DNA of 64,000 nt from Membranipora membranacea (GCA_914767715.1 OU612066.1:20498283-20562282); one strand, 5' to 3'. Shown: positions 1 through 13,301, counted from the stretch's first letter. Notes: generated from the letters alone by a model not told the origin. Made by a program: numbers and translations.

Positions 1-1243
1 GTAGTTTCCATGTCACTATTTCAGATCCTGCACTTTCAACAATTTATCCCCTACGCCTTAATCAAATATTTCATGCTCAGTTAAAGACTGTTTGAAATTA
101 ACAAATACCTTTCTTTCTAAAATCCATAAACTTGCACCTCAGCCAAATGGAAGCTGACACTGTGACCTGTGCTGTGCACCTGCACATAGCGTCCGCTTAG
201 AGGCTGGTCACACACAATGTGAGTATCCTCGGAAACTTGTCCATCGATCTGTCCGCACAAGGTATTCACGCTCATATCATCAATCGAGGTTGATTCAACT
301 GATGTGACTGTTATCACCAAGTCTTTCGGGCCAGCGGAACCAGTTATCACTACATAAAATTTGAAACGGGTTTTGTCAAGTTGTTTTCCTTGCCGGAAGA
401 ATAAAATTAGATCTACTGTAGCGCAAGGCAAGTAATTTGGTAAGGTGATTTTCAGATATTATACTTTATCCAGAACGGGAAACATAAAGATTGAACCTTA
501 AAATTGCAGGCCATGTCTTAAAAACTTGACTCACCTGACGGATTGCTGATGATTATGTTTACCTCCCATACACAACGCTCAGCACCCAGATCTACCCTCC
601 ACCAGGCTGGCCCACCATTAGACGTTTTGAAGGATGTGTCAGGATCGCCATCTATACCAAGACATGCCTCTGTATCTGTTGTATCCTGGCTACTCATCGA
701 GGCCTCCCCAACTATAAAAATCTTAGAGAATGTATCAAACACAAAAGCCGTGCTGTCTATGAGACTAACAATTTTACCACCATGGGTTTTTTCTCTGTGC
801 AAATGAAATCAAGTCAAATCGCTAGATATTAAAATAAACTTGTTTTCAAAGTAGCTTTTCAACAGTTTTATGGTCAATGTATTTATATGATAGACGATGG
901 TAATACAATGAGGCGTTACCTCTCTAAACAAGGAAAGATAACTATCTGTTACTAGATTTAAACCGATCTTTGTCTTTTCAAATGATGCTTGAATAATACA
1001 TTGGCTTTTCTAGCAATAGTTGTCTCTAGTGTAGCTCAAGTACAGCCACATATACCAAGGTCTGATTCCTTTCCTGGGGTGCCTAAACTGTGGCCTACTA
1101 GAAAATCTTAGTTTTTTAAGCCCCAAATAACAACTCCCGAATGCAATATTTAGAAATATGTAAGATATTTAATTTTCAGGGGATCTCCTAGCAGCCATAA
1201 ATAATCTCAAAGGCAAACTACATTTTTCCACTAAAATCTAGAA

Positions 1244-1378
1244 TAAGCGCTCAGATGGCTCCAATGCGATTTAGTGGCATTATATTATCAACCACGCTCA
1301 TTTCCATTACATTATCATACAATCATTCTGGAAATGAGTGGCTGCCACCAACTCACATTGGGGCCGTCTGAGCATTAG
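1244..1378. mobile_element. Small inverted-repeat MITE shared by copies 1 and 3
   Basis: About 135 bp with inverted ends: GCTCAGATGGCTCCAATG on the left and, read in reverse complement from the right, GCTCAGACGGCCCCAATG. It lies in the PAN to F5/8C intron. The same element is at 58731-58866 at the same place in copy 3. It is absent from the matching 312-bp intron of copy 2. It therefore predates the copy 1/copy 3 duplication. Confidence 0.7.
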
Positions 1379-2644
1379 ACTAGACTAATACATAGCAATA
1401 CATACTACTGACCTAAAGCAATGTTCTCAGCACTTGATCTCACAAAGTTGAACTCATTGCTACTCTATATCCCCACAGATGCTGTTCTCGCACATGTTTT
1501 GTAGAGGTAACACTTCTTTGTGTTTGTTCTGTAACTGAAGGCTGCACAGTCACCAACTGTAAGGCAGGAAACTCCACACTCTAGTCCTGATCGATGGGAT
1601 CCTGCAGCTTTCTCTGGTGTTGACACTGATTCTATTTCACCTGCCCATACAAATTTTGGTGGAGAAATCAAGTTTGATATGTTTTCTAAAATAAGTGAGA
1701 CAAATTAAAGTTACAGTAGAGATATTTGATAGTTCAGTAAGTTCAGTGACTTTGATCAGCTAAAAAAAAGTATAATATAGAAAATTTTAAAAAATTAAAA
1801 AATGCACAAAAGAAAACCCTGTTTTGGACATTGATGTGCCATTGACAGGAAATATACTCATTAGACAACTTCAGTAACCTAACGTTGAAGTTCAGTAACT
1901 CTCATTCCCTTCATAAGTGACATCATAAGGCAGTAATATTCGCTTATGGGAGGCACTCTTTCCACAGACGAAGCATTGAATTTTTTTCCATGATGCATAT
2001 CTAACATAACTTTATCATAAGTAACTGCCTGACATACATTGGTCTTTGTGGATTAATAAACCATAATTACCCCTTTGAATAAGTTTGTAAATTGAGTTGA
2101 AGAAATATCCTCCACAGATCTGGGTGCCATCGCCGTGACAACCACTGCTACAACTATGTTCTTCTGCCTGACTGTGGGTCCCATAGCTATCACCACAGTA
2201 GCAGTACTCTCCGTATTGTGTCCCAGCATACATAAAGCCTTCGTAACAAATGATTTTTTCAATTTTATTTTCTTGGATGATCTTCTTGGTTGAAGATTCT
2301 GGCAATATGTATCCATTAGTCATTCCAGGTTGGCTAGGGTGAATGGCCCACAAACAGTGCACCCGGTGGGACAACCCAGAACCTAGTGAGTCCGACGCCC
2401 CTAACACTTAGCTATCCCTGACCCTTTGGTATGGGCATTTTACCGACCATCTTACTTTCTAGAATGTAGGAAAATGGAGTTGTGGAATAGTTTTTTATCT
2501 GATCTATATTTTTTCAAACATTGCACTCAATTTAACTGTATTTACTCATAGAAATCAATTTTTTTTATTTCGACTAGATTGAAGACATCGTAACAATGTG
2601 ATTAAAGGTAATAAGCTATATTCAATAAACCATTGTACTTTTTA

Positions 2645-3160
2645 GTGCTTTGAAGACTACAGAAGGACCAAAGCAATATACATATAGCTGGGCAGCTAGG
2701 ACTGCAGTAGATACGCAATATTTGCACACTGAACAAATCTTCTTGGTAAAAGTTATTTGTAGCATTAGAAATTGCCCCCTTTTTTCAGCTCCTATGAGGT
2801 TTCAAAACCTAGTGCTGCACCAAAGCAATATGCTACCATTTCAAAATAATGATTATTTCCACATAAGTAAACGATTAATATTTTTCAGTGTTAGAAACAT
2901 TGTATAATAGATAACCTTTAGTCCATTAACCTTTACAGTTCTCTAAAGTAGATACAAGTGGTAGCATTTTTGGCTGGTACAGCACTAGGTTTTGAAACCT
3001 CATAGGTGCCATTAAAGAAAAAGGGAGGCAATTTTTAGAATCGCATATCATTTTTACCAAGAAGTGCTATGAACTTTTTCAGTGTCAAAACATTTCATAA
3101 CTACTGCAGAACTTGCTGCCGGACTATATATTGCTTTGATCCTTCTGTAGTATTTACGGT
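2645..3160. mobile_element. MITE with TA target, in intron 2 of copy 1
   Basis: About 515 bp of imperfect inverted repeat. Paired segments include ACTACAGAAGG at 2656-2666 with its complement at 3141-3151, and a GGTTTCAAAACCTAGTGCTG block near 2800 with its complement near 2990. The same intron in copy 3 lacks it: there the flanks join directly around a single TA. TA-flanked insertion suggests a Tc1/mariner-type non-autonomous element. No coding sequence inside. Confidence 0.75.
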
Positions 3161-3450
3161 ATGAAAACCTTGAGACAAACTTGGAACCATTGAAAATTTG
3201 ACAAAACCTTGATCAGTACATGTATGCATACATATTTCATTTGTGAGCGTGTTTCCAATATGATTGATGGATCCAATTAAATCTCTGGGTAGTTCCCCAT
3301 CAGTGAAACATCCTAGATACTCTAGATCACCGCCGCATAACGCTGAGACTAAAAAACCAGGACAGTTGCAGGCATGAAAGATCTGTATATCAATGTAGCG
3401 CGAATGTGGAGCCTAAATTTTATGTCCCATCAATCATCAAGGACATCTAG

Positions 3451-3586
3451 TATTGTTATTGTTATCGTTATCGTTATCGTTGTCGGTGTCGTTATCGTTA
3501 TCGTTATTGTTATTGTTATCGTTATCGTTGTCGGTGTCGCTGTCGTTGTCGGTGTCGTTATCATTATCGTTATCATTATCATTATA
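3451..3586. repeat. Hexanucleotide microsatellite (GTTATC/GTTGTC)n
   Basis: About 136 bp of GTTATC units with interspersed GTTGTC, GGTGTC and ATTATC variants, in intron 1 of copy 1. It makes an artificial open frame of repeating Val-Ile. Copy 3 has no such tract at the same place, so it expanded after the duplication. Confidence 0.9.
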
Positions 3587-4053
3587 ACACACTAGTTATC
3601 TGGCAGACAATATACTCCCTGACTTACAAATTTTGCACGAATCTAGTATATCGGCTACATCGGCTAGGGGGTGGCTGGGTGGTTGGGTACCCACCGACAG
3701 CCTGCCCAGGCTAAGCCTCATCTAGACATCATATTCAGTCGATGCAGAACCCTAATACTATCCGACAAACTCTCTCTACATCAATCAATTATCCTATATA
3801 CTAGCGCAGCTCTTCATTTCTTTTGCACCGCAATCCTTATAGAAATAACACCCAGAGGGGGTGGGGGTACACATGTACATTCTAGATTAAGGTCTCTACT
3901 TCTGCCCAAGATGATAAGTAGTATTATTTTATTATTATCAAACCCAATCCCACCATGGGAAAAGTGACGCAAATGCTAAATAAATTGCGGCTCACCATGT
4001 GCTATTTTCAGAGTTATGTACCACAAATGACTCCACCAAAATTTATAGTTCAT

Positions 4054-7000
4054 CTTGACTCTTGTAGCGTGCCGCTGAAAGTGGTTTTTTTTGAATCAAA
4101 GCATAAAAGGTAGGAATCTATTTAAGCCTAAATCTGCCATATTTCAAGTATTGGCAGAAATTATAAGTACATTGTATTGACACCTTCAAACATTCAGGCA
4201 GGAAAGATTTAATTTGTACAGACACATAAATCCTTCTATAATATTTAATCATTTCCGAAGCCAGGATATTGACTGGTGTCCTTACATCCTAAATCGACAG
4301 CTTATATTTACTCTATTTTTGCTATTTTCAAATGTTTTTCTCCATGTTACAGAGATGCTGTATTATATATGTTATATGGGTTATGTTTTGATTTTGCTTG
4401 GTCAAAGCTAAACTTATATTATGGGTTTAGCATTTAGTCATGTACACAGATTAATATATTACAGTTACAGTTATTTTTGTCGCAATCCAAACATAAATAT
4501 AACCAGTTCAATAAGTGAAACGACTAAATTTAGCAGCCCTTATCAACTTAAGTAATAATCTTGGTTGCAATGATCCTTTAAGCTATATTATTGGTTACAA
4601 AATAATTAAGTTCTGTCCCACCATGCAAATGAGCTGCTTCCCCGTTGCAATTTGCAGATTTTACAGATTAAATATGGCGATGGTAACACGTAAAAGTTAG
4701 AACATTCTTATCTCATGCCATCCCATCGAAATTGCATTGTGGGAAGCGACAGACAGTTTTAGTGTGGTACGGGGAATATAAATGTTACTCAAAACGCTCG
4801 TCAGGCAGAACGAAAGATTAATAAATCTATTTTTTTCACACCTCAGACAATACCTTCTCTTCTAATAGCGTACTGGAATCAAACGATCGCTTATCGATTT
4901 AATACTTACATTTCCAATTTTATTTTCCCCAAAGTAACAATGTATTTCATACATCATGATAATATGCTGATTATATATGGAGTACTCTGAGTTGCATTTT
5001 TTTTGTTTTTTTTTTGGTTTCTGCAACAATTTATTGTAATTAAAATCAAAGGACTAAAATAGTGAATAAAATAAGGCAGCGTCAGATTAGTCCAGGACTA
5101 GTATGGCGACCATCCGATTTTCGGGAAAACGAAGGCTACTGTCTCCAGGGCAAGCCCAGACACGCAGCCATTGATGATTTAATGTTGTCTCCAGTCTCAA
5201 TGAGTGGTAGGAATACAATATATCAATCAGTAATGTAATAAAATTTATGTTCGACATAATGACCAAGAATTTTCTACCAAATGACCAAGGAGTTTTGGTC
5301 ACCTGGTAGAAATTCGATGAAAAGTCATTCTACGAATTGACTTTTCGACGAAATAGTTTTCTACCAAATGACCAGTTACCGTCTAAATAGTTACTGGCCA
5401 TTAGTTCTGGTGAGCAGACTTATTGGCACAATCATTCAACACTGTCACCTACCTTACTGTTCTATTGCTAACCAGCTTGAATGACTTGCCAGACCAAGGA
5501 GTAATTTTTTTTTTAAATCGTCTCATGCCTCTTGATGGTCTTTGAGTGAGCCTTGTTGTGATAGTAAAAACTAAAAAAGAGCTACACTATCCCACTCACT
5601 GCTAGCCAAAATAAATCTCACCCACCAAGATAAGATACTGTCCTAGGGGAGTCAGTTTTAGGCCTACTGTTAAACTGTCACTGGTAATCTCTTATCATTT
5701 TTATCAACCAAAGTGAAAAAGTCCATGCAGAGATGGTCATGTACAGTACATGACAATCTTTGCATGGACTTTTTTACTTTTGTTGATATAAATATACTGT
5801 CATGTACTGTCACTCAAGCTATTCATTTAACCCCTGTTGTACTACTGTGGAGTACTGTCTTCGATAGCGTAATATACTAGATCAGCTGCCAATTATTAAT
5901 ATCTGCCCTCAGATCCATATGCTGACCTGTTGAGCTTGCATGATTTGAGGGTGAGAGTTAAGGTGATCTTAAACCATAGCGCTTAACTGGTAATCACAGT
6001 GTCTCTCGTCGGCCGGGTTAAAACCTTTATATTATGTTTACTTTTGCTTCCTCTTACTAAACATCGTGGTGTTGATAACTCATCCATAAATACTGGACTG
6101 ATTATGAACCTCACATCTTTTCTATTTTAGATTTTGTAAGTCTGCCAACACTGCCGGCGCAACCTTAACCCAGTGACTCGTTATCAAATGATCTTGATTT
6201 TACGGCAATTGTTGATGGTGTGAGGGGCATAGTGTCAACATAGGATTTGAATTTATCTGGGACATGACCATTGTAACTGGTGACTGAAACAGCCTAGAAA
6301 ACTGTGAGTAAAATATATTTCACCCCAAATAAAGGATGTGGGGTTTGGGTAGAATAGGTTTGATCCAATTTGCTCGCAGTCCGGTTTTTCCCAATATACT
6401 GGTGAGCCTCCGGCAAAATTGAAATTGGATCAAGCTTGATCTAGGTTTTGGGAGATGGAGGGTTAGGAATTGCAGGGGCTGTGAGTGTAAGCATCCTAAG
6501 ATGTGGATTCTTATGTATGATCACACCTTTAGGTCCAAGTTACAAACCTCTGTGACCATCCTGTGAGAAAGAGACATGAGTGCTGACTTTGTTGGTAGGA
6601 AAAAAGTTTACTTACTTACATTTACTTAGCATGAAATGCGGTCGGAGTTTGTATTATTGCAAATACTAGGTCTATGCATGCCTGCTTGAAACATCTGATG
6701 CTGATTTCTCCTATGAAATAGTTTTAGTTGCAAAGTTCTAAAAAGTATTTTATGGGGAAGAATCAGCAACAAATATCGCTGCAAAATATAGTAACTGGAT
6801 AAATGTAGGATAACTTCACCCCTACGTCATCCTGAAATAGAGATTCTGAATGGTTTTCTAACCAATAAAGTTAGCACTGTCGTTTGATGTCAACTTATCC
6901 ACACATGGTGACACCGGAGTCTCAAAATTGGACATGTAGAATATAGCGTCAGGTAGCATCATACCTACCACCAAATGCTCATTTCATGACACATTACAGT

Positions 7001-7157
7001 GATCGAAAATACTAAAAAAATCGTCAGTACATTTTTTATGCATACTCTTTGAGAGTATAGAACATGGACTATGCTGGCTAACAACATATGTGGGTTTTAA
7101 AATTAAGGTTTAATTAATTGCAGCTATTAAAAATATTTATTATTTAATATTTTTCAG
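4054..7157. other. Intergenic DNA
   Basis: The part from 4054 to about 4983 is the 5' flank of copy 1 and matches the 5' flank of copy 3. Beyond it I see no exon with both splice sites and no known domain on either strand. Short open frames here lack any recognisable motif. A short palindrome at 5703-5787 is listed separately, and near 5270-5360 the phrase TTTCTACCAAATGACCA occurs twice. Confidence 0.6.
5703..5787. repeat. 85-bp near-perfect palindrome
   Basis: Arms of about 42 bp meet at position 5745 (CATGTAC-A-GTACATG). They contain AAAGTCCATGCA on the left and its complement on the right, with few mismatches. It could form a long hairpin. It may be the core of a small fold-back MITE; no clear target duplication was found. 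Confidence 0.75.
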
Positions 7158-8262
7158 ATGCCCTCATTCAGAGAAAGAAATAGAAAGTGGTAACAGAGAG
7201 TGATTCTTGATAGACACCTGGAAGATGCACCTGGAAAGGTAAGCTGACATAACAACACCAGTCATCCCCCATCTAATTTGTGAGATTAAACTGCCTGATG
7301 ATTTTGTACTGTACACCGTTGACTCACTATGAAAAGTCATTCGTCTATGCCTCGTCATGGCCTGACGAGGATGAATTCGCAACAAAATTTTCCTCTGACC
7401 CCTCCAATCCTCCCTGCCACTGATTTTCATTTGTGTCTAGAGTATATAATCCTGAGGGTGGTTTTGATTATAGACTCATTTGCCATTTTGTCTGGACTCC
7501 TGTGGATAAAGTGTGGATAAACCCTGGACAGCCACTTGCCATTGTTTCAATTCATCAACTGATAAACTTTGAAAGTCAGTCATCTCGATATGCATAATGC
7601 TAGTGGGGATCTCACATCAAATTTAATCTTATTCATGCATATATGTTAGCCTGGGCAGGCTTTCGGGGTTGGTTGGTTGGGGAGCGGGGTTCCCCTTTCC
7701 CCACTACCCACCCCCGACAGTCTGCCCAAGCTACATATATGTCCTGTTTTGAGTGTAGATGAATTATCATAGGCCTAAAAATTCTCTAATCTCAAAGTTG
7801 TCTTGTTTCAATTTAATTTTGTATCTAGAGTATGTTATCCTGAGGGTGATCTCAATTAGAGACTCATCCGCTATTTTTCTGGAGTCCTGCGGATAAAGTG
7901 TGAATAAAACCTTGGACAGCCACTTACCCTTGTCTCAATTTGGCAACTGATAAATTTTGAAAATATTTTATGCAATGTCTTGTAAGAGTATTTCTTTGAC
8001 TGTTTTGAGTGTAGATGAATGATTATAGGCCTAAAAGTTTTCTAATCACAAAGTTTTCTTGTCTTAACTTTTTCACGGGAGGCAATTCCAACACAAATGT
8101 AGGCCCACACCTCATAAATTTTGAAATGAAGATGGTTTAAGATTGACTGCGACTTATTTAAATTTTTTTTCAGACGCCCCTGTGCAGAGAAAGAAACAGA
8201 AACGGTTAGTGTAGTTATAGAGATGGATGTGTGACAGGCACCTGGAAGATGCACCTGGAAAG
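7158..8262 (+). repeat. Duplicated exon-like cassettes
   Basis: Two related segments, 7158-7238 (81 bp) and 8174-8262 (89 bp), are each preceded by a pyrimidine-rich tract ending in CAG and followed by AAAG-GTAAGC, a near-consensus donor. Both end in a doubled CACCTGGAA motif. Similarity continues beyond the donor. A second pair of related blocks lies at about 7430-7560 and 7826-7950. Every reading frame of both cassettes has stops, so if they are spliced they are probably untranslated or non-coding RNA exons, or remnants. Confidence 0.5.
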
Positions 8263-8299
8263 GTAAGCTGACTCAACACCACCAGTCATTCCTCATCTG

Positions 8300-10919
8300 T
8301 TTTTTAAACTAAAAGCTGGCTAATGGTTTCATGCACTCTGACTCACTTTAAAAGTCTAAATTTGCCCTCATCTAATTGACCCTGCAACAGATTTAATTTT
8401 GTGCCGCTATTGCCTGGACTCCTGAAATTAAACTATTTAACTAAATTTCTTTTTACCATAAAGCCTTCTTGGCCCCTCTTCACTATGCCCACAATAATTC
8501 TGGTCCATACAAAAGGTAACTCTGTCATTGGTGTGATACATCGAGATTTTCGACTTTCCCAAAATGCATTGGGATATTAGTAGGATATGTATATATAGGC
8601 TTGTAATGTTCGAGAGGAAGAAAATCAGAGTTATTTGCTCTCTTTACAGGTAATTTTCGAACCTATCGTTGCCCACAGCCCGAAAATATCAACAAAACAG
8701 TATTCTGGTATAACTGGATCTCGACCGGGGAGAAGAAAATGGTTATGTCGAGGCAAAAGGATAACAATTCATAGGACTAACTCTTTGGTTGCAGATAATT
8801 TAGTCACATGTATCTGCCCAGACTATGCACAACAACATTTGGCAAACATTAACAGCGAGCTAGGCCAGGTTGAGTCCCGATGGCGCCTCTACAGCCATAC
8901 TGACTCTCGTGATCTGACTGGGCATGTAGATCACTGATAAACTAGGTTATCATTACCACAAAGCAGGTGTCGTAAGGCTAAGTATGCATCATGCGTGACT
9001 TGAATTCGCGCATGTGCAAGAACAATGAGTTTAGTTTGGGTTCTGATTGTAACTTTGGAAAGGGGAAATGGAACATCCCCTGTATAAACTGTCAATAAAA
9101 ATCAGCTAATAATGACAAGAGAGGATAACTATTATTAACAAATCCGCACGCTTTGGAGAGTATGCCACCAGAGCAGGTAGCCAATCAGATGGCTTCGGAA
9201 TTCCGAGACTCAATTTTGCAGAGATCAGCTCATGCCCAGAGCTGAGCATGCGCAGAATGCTCTACAGCACAGACTCTAATAGCTACTACCACGCCCACGA
9301 AACCGAATATTTGATTATGAACTGTATAAGCATTGTGTAAGCAAATTTGACCTACCCACTACCTACATGTATGGTCAAAACAAGGAGTTAACTCCTTGGT
9401 CAAACTACAATTTTGTGAAGACTTCAGCTGGATACGCAACTAAGTGACCAACTGAGACTTTCAGGATCTCTTCGCCCTGAGGACCATTTCTATTCTATGA
9501 GACTATACATAAAACTTTCATTATCTAAACCAATGAACTCCCTCTTCCTTCATTGTCTAAACTGTTGCCTACAGTATAAAGAAGGTGAATATAGCTGTGA
9601 ATGGAATAGCAATCTATGTACATGTTGCTAGTCTTGCCAGTAGATTACTCAAAGTTCAAACAGCCATTTAATTGATTGAGTTTGGTATAATTAGATGGTA
9701 CCAGTTTCATTCATGAGTTTATAGCCATCTCAGCCTATACCCCTTCTACATTGTAAACATAATTCTATGAAAGGAACTTAATCAACGGATATTTAACAGC
9801 TAAGAAAACAATAATCTTAACAAGTCGTTAACATACCGATGTCTGACTTATGAAAGGCTGCATAAAAATCAAAATTCAATGATACATTCATATCGTTAGT
9901 TTGGCGTCATAATGAAATATGTTTGAGCTATGTTTGAAGCCAAAATTACGATAATATTATAATGATACTTTCAGTTCGTCAAACTAACGCTATCATTTTT
10001 CTGTGTGTAGCCTTAGTAGATGAGAAATGTGAACATGCTGAAGGGCAAAGGTGAAGAGAAGCCGGCTAGTAACAGCATGTACTGTAACTTGTGACATAGT
10101 TTATGTGCTCCGACTCAGCCCAAACTGCTGGTAGAGGCTTTCCGCAGTCTAGGATAAATCATAAACTGGTAAGGACGTGGTTGATAATGGATGCCACTAC
10201 CAACAACGCAGGTTAAGTTGAGCGCTTTAATCAGTGGTGACAATGATAGATACCGAAATAATGCCCGTCCTTGAAACACTGGCTGCTTCCTGATAAGGTT
10301 AAACAACACACAGAATGTGGGTACTTGTGCCCTATTCTTGGTGTAGAATGTGTGTTGATAAGAGCCTAGAACCACTTTTATCGCATCAAACGCTAATCAA
10401 ATGCAATGGTGAGGGCCATTGACTTGTTGCTTGAATGATAACCTGGATGTGGCCAGAGACTGAGTAGAATAAGATTATTCACTGTTGGTTTGACCAGGAC
10501 AATATTGAACCAAAAATAGCGATTTAAAACAAATTATTTTATTACAAAAATAACGATCAAATTTTTAATATTCACAATTTCCGTCTGAGAATAATGAGAA
10601 TAAAAAGAAGAAACGTAATATCTAAAATCTCTACAGTCTTTGAGTATGCGACCTAGCTCCAGGAAATGGTGAAAGCCGGGGTGTTCGGCTGGAAATTGGA
10701 TCTTTTTGATGATAAAATATCCTTTAAAAAGCTGAACATGGCATAATATTTCACCCAACATAGTAGTTTTAATAATCCTTGCAAACTTATCAATATATTA
10801 CATTGTGATTGTGAAAGTTATACTCGTAGTTGATTGGATAGATTGAATGAGAGATACACCGGTGGTGAGCGTAATCTGGTGTGCTGCCGAGAGGTCGAGA
10901 GGTCACCAAGACTGCTGAA
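8300..10919. other. Intergenic DNA and possible 3' UTR of the PLAC8-like gene
   Basis: No convincing coding exon. The part just below 10920 would be the 3' untranslated region of the minus-strand PLAC8-like gene. An 86-codon minus-strand frame at 10115-10375 and a 100-codon plus-strand frame at 8635-8937 show no domain and no splice support. A short inverted pair (CGTTAGTTTG near 9894 and its complement near 9980) may be a small MITE. Confidence 0.5.
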
Positions 10920-13301
10920 TTATGACCTACTTATCTCAGGGATGCCAGGTAGGTCAGCCTCGACTTCTCGAGCCTGCTGAGTAAGAGCACACAGGCCACA
11001 GAAGCAGGTCATCAGCAGATCGTTGACGCACGTTCCGTCAATACCTTTCTTCTCTCGGATGGACTCTCTCTGCTTGGTCATGAAGTAGATGTTGGCTAAG
11101 GGGACCAGTGAGATCAATCCGCACTTGAGACAGTCCTCGCCATTCTATAAAAAAAAACAGAGATGATTTTTGAAGTTGGTTACTCGACAAATTCGAAGAA
11201 ATGCCTCTTGTTGATCCCACTTCAGCAAGGATACGAATCATTCAAGGAAATTTTGAAGAAAAGAAAATCAGCAACACTTAATATATGTATTACAATTTTG
11301 CAGAATAACTTTCTTAAAGTAGAAGACAACACTGGCACCACTAAACACGTATCAAGATACAATAAACCTTCACCAGTAGGCAACATACTTAACAATAGAT
11401 ATGCAAAGTATAAGCTTTGGATCTGCACCACAGGGCAGTCAGTAGCCCCTACACCCCATGGCTGCATTAATCTGAATTAAGTTGAGAAGCTGTTATAATC
11501 TCAAAGAGAATGCTGAATTGTTGTTATTAAAAGCAATAAGATTGTTCTTTTAGATGATTTTGTAACTGAGATGACAGTTTATATATTGAGATTGACACAA
11601 CAAAAGAAAATTGCCTCGATTCGAGAAAAAAAAATTTTTTATACATCAATTTTTCCCAATAATATATTTGTTTGGAGAGTACGGGTATTTGAGTTACTGA
11701 AACAAAACGGTGGAAGAGAGTCTGTAATTGAAATAATTAAAATTATCAAATTTAACATTTATTTATGACATCCAAATTTTGAAGGAGTGCATCATTACGC
11801 ATCAAATATCAAAATATAACTTTTGTGGTTGTGTGCCACTTTAAATTATTCAGCGATGCGGTATTGGCAGACCCAGGGGTAAACAGTAGGCTGCGCTTTT
11901 AGAAAGTGCTAGAAATCACAACCACTGAGTTTTATGCGTTTAGGATCTAGTGATTGCGATTTGAGTGGCACTACTGCTATTTTGATTCAGCACTTCATAT
12001 GAATGGATTTTAAATTCAGCTTCTAAAAGAATATTTTGTTTAGAGTTTAGAGTTATCAGCCCCTTATTTCCAAAGCCCCTATTTCCGCTCACACTAGGTC
12101 ACAACGAACTATTTTCTATCTTCTTGTATTGTCGGACTCTGACTACACATAATATCTAGTAACCCATAGAGTTTGCAACGTGTTTTAATAGTTATGGCTG
12201 TGGCAGTTAAATGTTGGTCAAATCTCAACTGCAACACATCATGCTTGTTGCAGTATACTAAAAACCAATAGGCTCCATCCAAGGTCTTTAAAATCACTTC
12301 CTGATGCCACCTCAAAATCAAAATATATTTGGGAGTAGCTAGAGTGGCAGCGTTCATAGTTTATGGTCCAACTAGCATACAAATCTAAGAGTTCAAATGA
12401 TCATGAAATATTGTCTTGGCCTCATGGCAAAACTGCCTTGAGCCAAAACAACTATCCTAACCTCTCATTTGATGGGGCGATAATCTTTTTTAATTTTTTT
12501 CTAACCTTGAAGTTGGCAACTTAGATAACCAATTAGTATAGAGCAATAATTTCAACTTGAGTACAAGGAATAATTACGGATAACAATGGATAACATAACA
12601 ATTGATAACAATAATTTTCTTTGATTCAACGTTTCAATTTCAAACAAAATAAGTTGGCAAACAAGACTTGCGAAGCTTGACCTTTTAGCATACAAGTTAA
12701 CTATGAAGTCTGCAGTACTTTAGCGTTTCAAAAATTCAACTTGTTTGCCGTAAGATTAATTTTACAACGCTGAACTATTCGTGACCCTGAGTCCCTGACC
12801 CAGGCAATAACAGTTCCACAGGCCTGCTTTATGTAAAATTGCAGTAATAGGAAAATTCTTTACCATTGCCCAACAATTTAGGCCTTCTTGCCCATTAATA
12901 AGTTAATATTCAGTTACAAAGTAAGGGACATGTACATTCCCCGAAACTCAAATATTCATCATTACAAGGTTCCAACGCAATGCCACTCCTGGACCTAATT
13001 ATGAAAAATTACACCATCAAATTTTTAGCGATTTAATAGATGTCATCCTTTCCGGGAAAAGGCGAAATTATACAAGCTTTAATTCAGTTTTGTTGTGAGT
13101 GGACATAGTATTTGATTTTGGATGCAGCAATGCAACCATTTTGTATAGAATTGTTCTTGTTCTGAATTGATATCATATAAAGTTAGCATTATTTACCTTC
13201 TCTGCTGTCTTTCCGAAAACGTAGCAAGGCACAAAGTAGGTCAAGGCGCACACTGGGATATTTCCGAAGCAGCTGCATAATCCATTTTTCCACTCTGGCA
13301 T
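10920..13301 (-). CDS. PLAC8-type cysteine-rich protein, two exons
   Basis: Exon 1 is 13301-13197 (ATG, 35 codons; donor AAG-GTAAAT). Exon 2 is 11144-10920 (acceptor TTTTTTTATAG, 74 codons, TAA). The phase-0 join gives 109 residues, the usual length for this family. The protein begins MPEWKNGLCSCF and continues with PCYVFGKTAE, then a hydrophobic segment LISLVPLANIYF, then CVNDLLMTCFCGLCALTQQ and AREVE. The clustered CxC/CxxC pattern, the tryptophan-led start and the Q-x-ARE-x-E ending are typical of PLAC8 (cornifelin, ponzr, plant FCR/PCR) proteins. These are small, often membrane-linked proteins tied to metal balance or cell size in other organisms. The function here is not known. The 2.05-kb intron holds no other gene. 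Both exons are open and the gene looks functional. Confidence 0.85.

Larger units (their letters stand above)
117..4053 (-). pseudogene. WSC-PAN-F5/8C secreted protein, copy 1, stop in PAN exon
   Basis: Six exons, each with GT-AG borders and phase-1 introns: 4053-3996 (ATG and signal peptide), 3348-3208 and 2238-2071 (WSC), 1685-1413 (PAN/apple-like), 711-535 and 349-117 (F5/8C, stop TAG). The joined frame would be 1,050 bases, 349 residues. The WSC part shows LGCF near its start, CYCG in the middle and ICGG near its end. The F5/8C part shows AWWRVDLG and SGRYVQV. An in-frame TAG at 1467-1465 replaces the arginine codon found at the same place in copy 2. It is codon 196 and would remove the whole F5/8C domain. 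All other exons and splice sites are intact, so this is either a young pseudogene, an allele, or a gene for a shortened WSC-PAN protein. WSC and F5/8C domains in other animals bind carbohydrate; the ligand here is unknown. Confidence 0.85.
1..4983. repeat. Segmental duplication, left copy
   Basis: This block is similar along its length, introns and 5' flank included, to 57506-62516. It starts inside the 3' flank of gene copy 1 (the window edge cuts it) and ends near 4983, at the shared stretch reading gctgattatat followed by ggagtac. Similarity well outside the exons shows a DNA-level duplication, not retroposition. Differences are concentrated at insertions: a MITE at 2645-3160 and a microsatellite at 3451-3586 here, and a SINE-like insert and a block of about 700 bp in the other copy. 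Confidence 0.85.

Noticed and set aside
3374-3595. 73-codon frame rich in Val-Ile that looks like a membrane segment
   Set aside because: It is the translation of a hexanucleotide microsatellite in an intron.
8635-8937. 100-codon plus-strand frame as a gene
   Set aside because: No recognised domain and no splice or homology support visible.
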